From assembly GCF_001540865.1 (NCBI RefSeq), contig NC_033639.1, positions 7,734,568 through 7,798,567 of the forward strand: 64,000 nt of DNA, written 5' to 3'. The notes below the pieces were generated by a model that saw only the letters and a program-made list of their open reading frames with translations, was not told the origin of the DNA and made no database searches. Made by a program: the position numbers and the translations under genes. Origin of the DNA: Ananas comosus (taxonomy: Eukaryota > Streptophyta > Magnoliopsida > Poales > Bromeliaceae). How positions within the stretch are numbered: the first letter of the stretch is position 1; every line of letters starts with the position of its first letter. This document shows, one piece after another, positions 57,401 through 64,000 of this stretch.

Positions 57401-60400
57401 AATTGACTGGTATAGGACTGAGGCAAGCACAAATGTGACTTGTGATATCGGTCCTTAAACTCTTGTTAAGGGGCTCCCTAGTTCTCTGGAAAATTTTGAG
57501 TTCCATTGCAGTTGTTTTTACATTCTGAAGTAAATTTGATTTTGGTTTGTTAGGTTGTGTGACAATTTTGTTCTTTGTTCCCTTTTTTGCAATTTTATAT
57601 CGTTAGAACTTTTATTGTGTTTCACTCTTTGGGAACAGATTATGCTATTTAGTCTTTGGTTGTTCTTACATGTTTGAAGATCATTTCAGCTTTAGATATT
57701 TTGATTTGAGTTGCTCTAGGATATACTGAATATGTACTCGACCGACTAAGGATCATAAGGATATTGACTTTGGTGCCTTTTCAGGTCGCCTATTGTTATT
57801 TTATCAGGTTTGAATCTTTCAATTGAATGAACTGAGGATATAGATCAGATTGTCAATGATGATGAAACTTGTAAATGGCTGAATAGTATACAAGCTTCCA
57901 AAGAACGTGCTCTAATGCATAACAACATCTCCTTAAATGTTGGAAAAATGAGGACTTTAGGCTCTTGCAGACAGCTACATTCTGTGTAGCTTGGAGATTT
58001 AATGCATTTAACAGTGGCTAAGTGCTCATAAATACCAATCCAGCCGCATGATTCTTAATATTTTTGTGCAAGTGGTGCAACTTCTATGTTTAGAAGGTTT
58101 TTGTGGCAGGGAACAAAGTCTGTCTCGCTTTTCCCCTTATTTGGATATGGCAGATTCTTTTTGATCACTCTTATCTCTTTTGTTTCACTATATGTTGAAC
58201 CAAGAATGTAGCCATATCAGGTCTTTCAAGGATTCAGACTTGCCTGATTTCTGATTAACAGATAACTGCTACCAGTCTTGGATGCCGTTGTTATATCACT
58301 TGTGTTCCATTAATGCGTTAGTGTTGTTCATTAGGTGTTAACTTGCAATTAATTTAATCTGCTTCTATGTGTGGAATTTTGGCTATGTTCCTTTTTTGTA
58401 CTTGGCATACCCAATGGGTCATAGAAACATAAGACCTTTTGTACACTTTAGATGCCTGATGACAAAAGATTCTCAATAAATCTGACTAGATTCTTTTGTC
58501 TGAGGTTTAACCAACGATGGTGAGCAGCATCTTAATTTTCTTGTGCTTGGACTGTTCGATCTTGACAGAAGTCACCATTGTAAGGTTGTCCCAGTATTGT
58601 AATTCTTGGATTGTGATTCATGAAATACTGCTTGAGGTTCAATGGCTTGGATGAGCATATGCATGAGGTGGCATATTAAGAAGTTCATCTTCTTCTACTT
58701 ACTGGTTCTGAGTGCTTCCCCAAATAATGGAGGGGTAATGCACAAACCAATGGGTTTGTGCTTTTATTTAAGTTCCAAGGAGAAGCACAGTGACCAATGT
58801 TATTCTGCTGTTGACCACTGAGACCTGTTCATGCTGTACTTGGTTCTCAAATCCTATAACTAATTTCTTGTTAAACATTGTTTATTCGTTTTTAAAGACC
58901 TTTGAGGTGTTCCATGTAAACTTTTTTGAAGTATCTGATGCATAATAGATGGAAGCTTATAGTTGATCTTGGCTGTTCTAACCTTCTTTTTTTAAAAAAT
59001 CATGCTGTAATTCCTATGCTCATAGCATTTGTACAAGAGAATTTTTGGTAATCTAGTAGAATCAAGTAAAACCTTTAATTTCCAGGATGTTGTTTCGTCA
59101 AATATGCAACCTTAGAGGAGGCCGACAGAGCCATCAGAGCTTTGCATAATCAAGTTACTTTGCCTGGGGTAGGTGTTCTTTCCTTGTCTTGATTCATCTT
59201 TCTTTGTTTATTTCTTTTTTTTTAATGGATTATAACTTGAGTATTAATCTGGTTTCATCAGGGAATCGGCCCTATTCAAGTTAGGTATGCTGACGGCGAA
59301 CGGGAACGCCATGGTAAGAATTTAGTATTGTTGAACTACATTTATAACGAGTTCCTCTCCGTCTGACGCCTTATGAGACATGGCCTTTTTTCTTGTTCTT
59401 TGAATTTACATATTTGCTTCCATTACTTGTTGAGTTCTTATTTATAAATTTCTATCTCTAGGTTCAGTTGAACACAAACTCTTTGTCGCGTCGCTCAATA
59501 AGCACGCATCTGCAAAAGAGATTGAGGAGGCAAGTATTCTTTAACACGGCTTCTCCTTTAAGAAGTTCTTTCTGTGGTTGGAATGGGTTTTCTGCATGCA
59601 CTGTGCTATCTTTTCTTTGTATTTCTATCTTTTACAAAGACTTGAATGCTGTTTTTGTGTTATGCGTTTTGCAGATTTTTGCACCATATGGTCATGTTGA
59701 AGATGTCTATATTATGAGAGATGCTATGAGACAAAGCCGAGGTCTGTCCTTTGACATATACAAAATGGTTTGATGAAACCTTTTCTTTCCATATATCCTT
59801 GTTACTGTTCTTAATTCTTATTTCAATGGAACATGAAGGATGTGGATTTGTGAAGTTCTCAACAAGAGAGATGGCAGCAGCAGCTATGAACGCACTTAAT
59901 GGAACTTACATTATGAGGGTAAATTTGCTTTGAATTAGATAATGCATTATTTGCTACGGTTGTAAATGATATCATTTCTATTGTTCTAATATTAGGGATG
60001 CGATCAGCCTTTAATTGTACGGTTTGCTGATCCTAAGAGGCCTAGACCTGGAGAGCAAAGGTAAGCTTATTTAGATCTGTATCTGTTGGTTTTGCTTATT
60101 TTAGTTGCCGACTTAGCTGGCTATAATAGTTTGTCTATTTTTAGAAACTTAGCCTCTGATTTTTTTTTTTCCCCTTTGTACTTCAAGCCTAAAGTTTATT
60201 TCATTCTTTAATTTGTGATGTTTATAGGGGCGGTCCTACATTTGGGGGTCCTGGGTTCAGTCCTCGATCAGAAGCCGCATTAGTTATTAGGTCTGTTTTC
60301 CTCCTTTAAAGCAAGCTATGATGAAGAAATTCACCGTGTAAATGGGTGACTGCAGATGATAAGAGCTATTTCATGATAATATTCTTAAATGTCATTCATG

Positions 60401-61187
60401 ATAATATGCTTAAATGCCTAACTTTTAATATCTCATTCTTCAGTATGCAAGGGTTTATAATTTTATGCACGCCATTCTACCTTTACTCGTAAACTTTATA
60501 ATGTTTGAGGAACTTTGTAAGGCCACCTTTCGTTAACAAGAAAACTGCCACACTCACATGAAATGATGTTGCTTGGGAATGCATTGCATTTGTTTACTTT
60601 GTTAGATACTTATTTGGTTCATGTAAATAGAATTAGATATCCTTTCATTTGGATACTACCCAAAAACTTTGTTCTCAGTTTCTAACTGATAGATGTACTA
60701 GTATCATACTCTCTTTGCATTATTTTGTAGAACAATCCTATTTTTCTTGTGCTTATTTTTAGTCTGTTTTTATGGTTGACTTTTGAATTGCTCTATTTTA
60801 TTTTTATTAGGCCAACAGCCAACCTTGACGAGCCTAGGGGTGGTGGACGCATGCCACCTGACTCTTGGCGTCCGTTGAGCCCGCAGTCACTTGGACCTTC
60901 TTCTCAACTTAATAATAGTGGATCCAACAGTCATGCGACTGCAAAAGGTGGTCCTGCCACGACATCATCAGATAATTCTGTATGCATCGAAACAATTGTC
61001 CATTAAGTTTTACCATGTTATATGATACCAATCTTTCTTATTACTGCCTTCTTTTGTTTATTTTTTCACGTTGTGATTAATATAGGCTGGTGTCTTTGGA
61101 CCCTCTGGTTTTCCTGCCAATGGATCCCTACCAAGTCACTCTGCTGCACCATCTTTCCCGCAATTGGTACTTAAGTCTTGTCTCATT

Positions 61188-61229
<42 letters not shown>

Positions 61230-61706
61230 ATTGAGCTCCTATGCTTTTAAAATTACCTAAGTCATTGGTGCTTGTAGGTTTTTGGTCTTTGGATGAAGGG
61301 ATGTACTGTTAGGATGATAGTAGTCCCCTAGGGTTGAGTAGGTGGTTGGTGGAATAGCATAATCTAAGGAGTGAAATTAGTCAAAGGGGTAGATCTAACG
61401 ATGAGAAACTTAAAAGCACCAATTGCTTCGTGCTTTTAAAAGCACTATACCCGTGTATATATATATATATATATATATATATGCTAGGGCTAATATACTC
61501 TTATGAGTAAAAACCCTTTTGTACTCATAAATTTTCGGCCGTTGGATGAAGGAATGTGTGGTTAGGATGATAGCGGTCCCCTAGGGTTGAGTGGGTTGTT
61601 GGTTGAATAGTCTGATCTAACGGGCGGAAATGATCAAAGGGGTAAATCTAACGATCGAAAACTTATGAGTACAAAGAGGTCTATACTCATAAGAGTATAG
61701 TAGCCG

Positions 61707-61765
<59 letters not shown>

Positions 61766-62714
61766 GTGGATACTAGCAAGTTGTTGATGGCCTGTTTGGC
61801 TTGGTTGGAGCTTATGCAGAAGTGTTGTTTGAGTTTAGCTATTTGAAGAATCACTAGAGGCTTTTTCGTTGAAATCTCCTGAACATCTTTATAAAATCAC
61901 AAAAGATCCAGAATAAAACCTTATTTTAGCTTTACATTGAAGATTTTGCTTCTGGGGACTAAAACCTTATTTTAACTTTCCATCGCAAAAGATGCAGAAT
62001 CTTTTCTTTATAAAATTGCCTGATTTCTGGAAGCTTCTGCTGCTCAAGTCGAGAAGTTGTCCAGAAGCCTGGCCAAACAGTCAATTTGCAGTGTGAATTC
62101 GCTTGTATTCTTGCATTTCACAGGGCTTTAATCCTACTATGGGACAAGTCCGTCCTATGATTGGCCAGCAAATATCGCCATTGCAGAAGCCATTTATGTC
62201 CCCCCAGAACTTTCCACACCCTCTTCAGTTCCACAATGCTCAGCAAATGCCAGCGATGCTCTCACAGGCACAAAATCTCCAGGAACCAATGCAACAACTC
62301 CAGCTTCAAAACCCTCAATCTATTGGCGTATCCTCTTTCGGTCAAACCCTAACCCCACAACAGTTACCCCTCGGGGGACAATTTCCTGCTTCACAGCCTT
62401 TGATCCAACAGAACCCCTCGGCTGGTGCTATGCAAAATCCCTTAGCCGTACAACAACAGCAAGCCATGCCTGGTGTGCCTAGTCAGCAACAGTTTCCTCC
62501 TAACATCACACCGCAGCTGCTTCAGCAGCAGCCTATGCAGCAATTGCCTTCGCAGCTACCGCAGGTGCTTCTGCAGCAGCAGGCTCAAGCTCTGCAATCG
62601 AGTTATCAATCTTCACAGCAAGCAATTTTGCAGCTGCAACAGCAACTGCAACTAATGCAGCAGCAGCAGAGTCTAAATCAGCAACAAGTTGCTCAGGCTG
62701 CTGCCAAACAACAG
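51405..62714 (+). CDS. FCA: Flowering time control protein FCA, exons 1-13 (C-terminus beyond window)
   Basis: FCA is a nuclear RNA-binding protein that promotes flowering and controls 3' end choice of target RNAs. Exons are 51405-51777, 52748-52818, 55383-55461, 59086-59168, 59262-59313, 59462-59529, 59675-59741, 59839-59918, 59996-60060, 60228-60290, 60811-60979, 61086-61166 and 62124-62714. All phases agree, giving 614 codons without a stop. Exon 1 is glycine-rich, as in monocot FCA. RRM1 spans exons 2-5 (RNP2 KLFIGSV, RNP1 GCCFVKYA). RRM2 spans exons 6-9 (RNP2 KLFVASL, RNP1 GCGFVKFS). Exons 10-12 hold FGGPGFSPRSEAALV and RPTANLDEPRGG. Exon 13 is glutamine-rich. The WW domain should follow right of the window. 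Intron 6 starts with GC instead of GT. Introns 2 (2.6 kb) and 3 (3.6 kb) are long; intron 3 holds the alternative polyadenylation site in Arabidopsis. Confidence 0.95.
52819..55382 (+). other. FCA intron 2, with three-copy repeat at 54497-54970
   Basis: A roughly 115-bp unit beginning 'aatgatgatgac(t/a)aggatg' and ending 'caagaagatatatat' occurs three times: about 54497-54610, 54611-54725 and 54832-54946. Units two and three are separated by 'gggagggagatgcatagga' sequence that also recurs after unit three. (GA)n and (CA)n tracts follow at about 55012-55090. No embedded gene is visible. Confidence 0.65.
55462..59085 (+). other. FCA intron 3 (3.6 kb), with ~310-bp tandem duplication
   Basis: The largest FCA intron, between the two exons that carry the middle of RRM1. 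Positions about 56351-56667 and 56668-56961 are diverged tandem copies sharing 'gacatctgaaaatgagccca', 'catatgcagttcaa' and 'ggcatgatgttactct'. AATAAA occurs at about 58475. In Arabidopsis a promoter-proximal poly(A) site in intron 3 makes FCA-beta; the position and size here are consistent with that but do not prove it. Confidence 0.6.
61228..61455. mobile_element. Short MITE, family A, in FCA intron 12
   Basis: The ends are 'gagctcctatgcttttaaaa' and 'gtgcttttaaaagcac'. The core includes 'ggatgaagggatgtactgtt' and 'cccctagggttgagtaggtgg'. It is preceded by (CT)n(TA)n (61188-61228) and followed by (TA)n (61456-61482). It is the inverse-orientation relative of 31595-31815. Confidence 0.75.
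61478..61730. mobile_element. Short MITE, family B, in FCA intron 12
   Basis: The ends 'ggctaatatactcttatgag' and 'ctcataagagtatagtagcc' are inverted. The core 'ggatgaaggaatgtgtggtt' and 'cccctagggttgagtgggttg' is nearly that of the adjacent family A element, although the termini differ. (CT)n and (TA)n follow (about 61709-61765). Confidence 0.75.
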
Positions 62715-63239
62715 GTAATGCATACTCGAAAAGGTTTGTTTTACAATTTGTTTTGTTTGTTGGAGGATTTTTCAGTTCAATGTCTTTGTGGGTAGTTTCT
62801 GTTATCGAAATTTCTTGGGCTATTTGGATAGCTAGTCCTTGAAATTTGACTCGAAATTCAATTTTGTCCTCACATTTTTCAATTAACAACTCTGAAAGGT
62901 TGTCACTGTTTTAGTTTCATCCTTGGGGTTTCAATTTCGTCCCTGAAGTTTGATCTTCATTTCAATTTCATCCCCTAAGTTCTGATTTTGATGAAGGAAA
63001 AATCTAATGATGGTGCTGACATGGCACTTTTTAAGATTCTAGACTACCTGAATGACTTAATTGTTATTTAGAACAAACTTTAGGGACTAAATTGTTACAA
63101 TTCAAGCTATGAGGGATGAGATTAAAATCCAAGTCAAAGTTTAGGGACTAAATTTGTTTTTTAAACTCAATTTTCGATTGATCTTTTATCTTTAGCAATG
63201 TTACTGATACATCCCATAGCGGGGTGTATATCTTACACC
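62715..63239 (+). other. Start of FCA intron 13 up to the single N
   Basis: After exon 13 there is a consensus GTAATG donor and intron-like sequence up to the N at 63240. Phrases such as 'ttcaatttcgtccctgaagtttga' and inverted 'agggactaaatt' words suggest a MITE of the 'rest-of-sequence' low-copy type, but its ends are unclear. No exon is recognisable. Confidence 0.5.
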
Positions 63240-63240
63240 N

Positions 63241-63398
63241 ACCAATCTTTCTTATTACTGCCTTCTTTTGTTTACTTTTTCACGTTGTGATTAATATAGG
63301 CTGGTGTCTTTGGACCCTCTGGTTTTCCTGCCAATGGATCCCTACCAAGTCACTCTGCTGCACCATCTTTCCCGCAATTGGTACTTAAGTCTTGTCTC

Positions 63399-63457
<59 letters not shown>

Positions 63458-63682
63458 AAATTGAGCTCCTACGCTTTTAAAATTACCTAAGTCATTGGTG
63501 CTTGTAGGTTTTCGGTCTTTGGATGAAGGGATGTACTGTTAGGATGATAGTAGTCCCCTAGGGTTGAGTGGGTGGTTGGTGGAATAGCATAATCTAAGGA
63601 GTGAAATTAGTCAAAGGGGTAGATCTAACGATGAGAAACTTAAAAGCACCAATTGCTTCGTGCTTTTAAAAGCACTATACCC

Positions 63683-63718
<36 letters not shown>

Positions 63719-63940
63719 TAGGGCTAATATACTCTTATGAGTAAAAACCCTTTTGTACTCATAAATTTTCGGCCGTTGGATGAAGGAATGTGTGGTTAGG
63801 ATGATAGTGGTCCCCTACGGTTGAGTGGGTTGTTGGTTGAATAGTCTGATCTAACGGGCGGAAATGATCAAAGGGGTAGATCTAACGATCGAAAACTTAT
63901 GAGTACAAAGGGGTCTATACTCATAAGAGTATAGTAGCCG

Positions 63941-63997
<57 letters not shown>

Positions 63998-64000
63998 GAT
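63241..64000 (+). repeat. Second copy of FCA exon 12 and intron 12 start
   Basis: From 63241 the sequence repeats 61027-61765 with few substitutions and different microsatellite lengths. It includes exon 12 again (63300-63380, AGVFGPSGFPANG to SFPQL), the family A MITE (about 63462-63690), the family B MITE (about 63715-63945) and the closing (CT)n. Because it starts directly after a lone N and repeats exon 12 after exon 13, it is best explained as overlapping contigs or haplotypes that were not merged. Confidence 0.85.

Noticed and set aside
1..64000. CRISPR arrays, operons, ribosomal or transfer RNA genes
   Set aside because: The window is plant nuclear DNA; direct repeats are microsatellites, tandem repeats or transposon ends, and no RNA gene pattern was recognised.

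Overview
This is nuclear DNA of a flowering plant, most likely a commelinid-type monocot; the repeat types resemble those of a bromeliad such as pineapple, but that is a guess. Supporting signs are intron-rich genes with GT-AG splicing, GC-rich first exons (CHMP1, FPG1, FCA, SPC22), (CT)n-rich 5' leaders, and many MITE, TRIM and Helitron-like elements. I recognised six genes. On the minus strand are the first two exons of signal peptidase complex subunit 3 (SPC22, 550-2213), intronless ESCRT-III CHMP1/SAL1 (28949-29560) and a complete ten-exon formamidopyrimidine-DNA glycosylase FPG1 (38709-47880). On the plus strand are the first exon of an EREL-type PX-domain protein (10090-10179), the nonsense-mediated-decay factor SMG7 without its N-terminal exon (30725-35596), and thirteen exons of the flowering-time RNA-binding protein FCA (51405-62714, continuing beyond the window). 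CHMP1/SMG7 and FPG1/FCA are divergent pairs; SMG7 and FPG1 converge. A decayed Rab5-type GTPase pseudogene lies at 11706-12023.

The strongest result concerns the assembly. The block 14396-19200, bounded by 25 N and 748 N, is written backwards without being complemented. Read from right to left on the same strand it shows (i) 30 bases of the Illumina Nextera (Tn5) adapter, (ii) TRIM-like repeats with a perfect initiator-tRNA-Met primer-binding site, (iii) an indel-rich copy of the left flank 13905-14370 and (iv) a third copy of the repeat at 21.2 and 21.8 kb. None of this is visible in the normal reading or in the reverse complement. Anything annotated directly in that block, including its ORFs, is meaningless.

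The isolated single N characters also mark faulty joins. At 3765 a ~545-bp piece of an inverted-repeat arm is duplicated. At 30724 a perfect 231-bp inverted repeat replaces the large first exon of SMG7. At 63240 the sequence jumps back to a second copy of FCA exon 12 and its intron. The 100-N gap at 10221 leaves the EREL first exon alone.

Layout: 1-2430 SPC22 and its leader; 2430-10090 tandem repeats, a long inverted-repeat element, LTR-like, MITE and Helitron-like DNA; 10090-28900 EREL exon 1, the Rab5 pseudogene, the reversed block and repeats; 28949-38700 CHMP1 and SMG7; 38709-47880 FPG1; 47881-51404 the FPG1/FCA spacer with MITEs; 51405-64000 FCA. The recognised genes are housekeeping or regulatory (secretion, endosomal sorting, RNA surveillance, base-excision repair, flowering) and do not form one pathway. 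I found no new operon-like or defence-like system.
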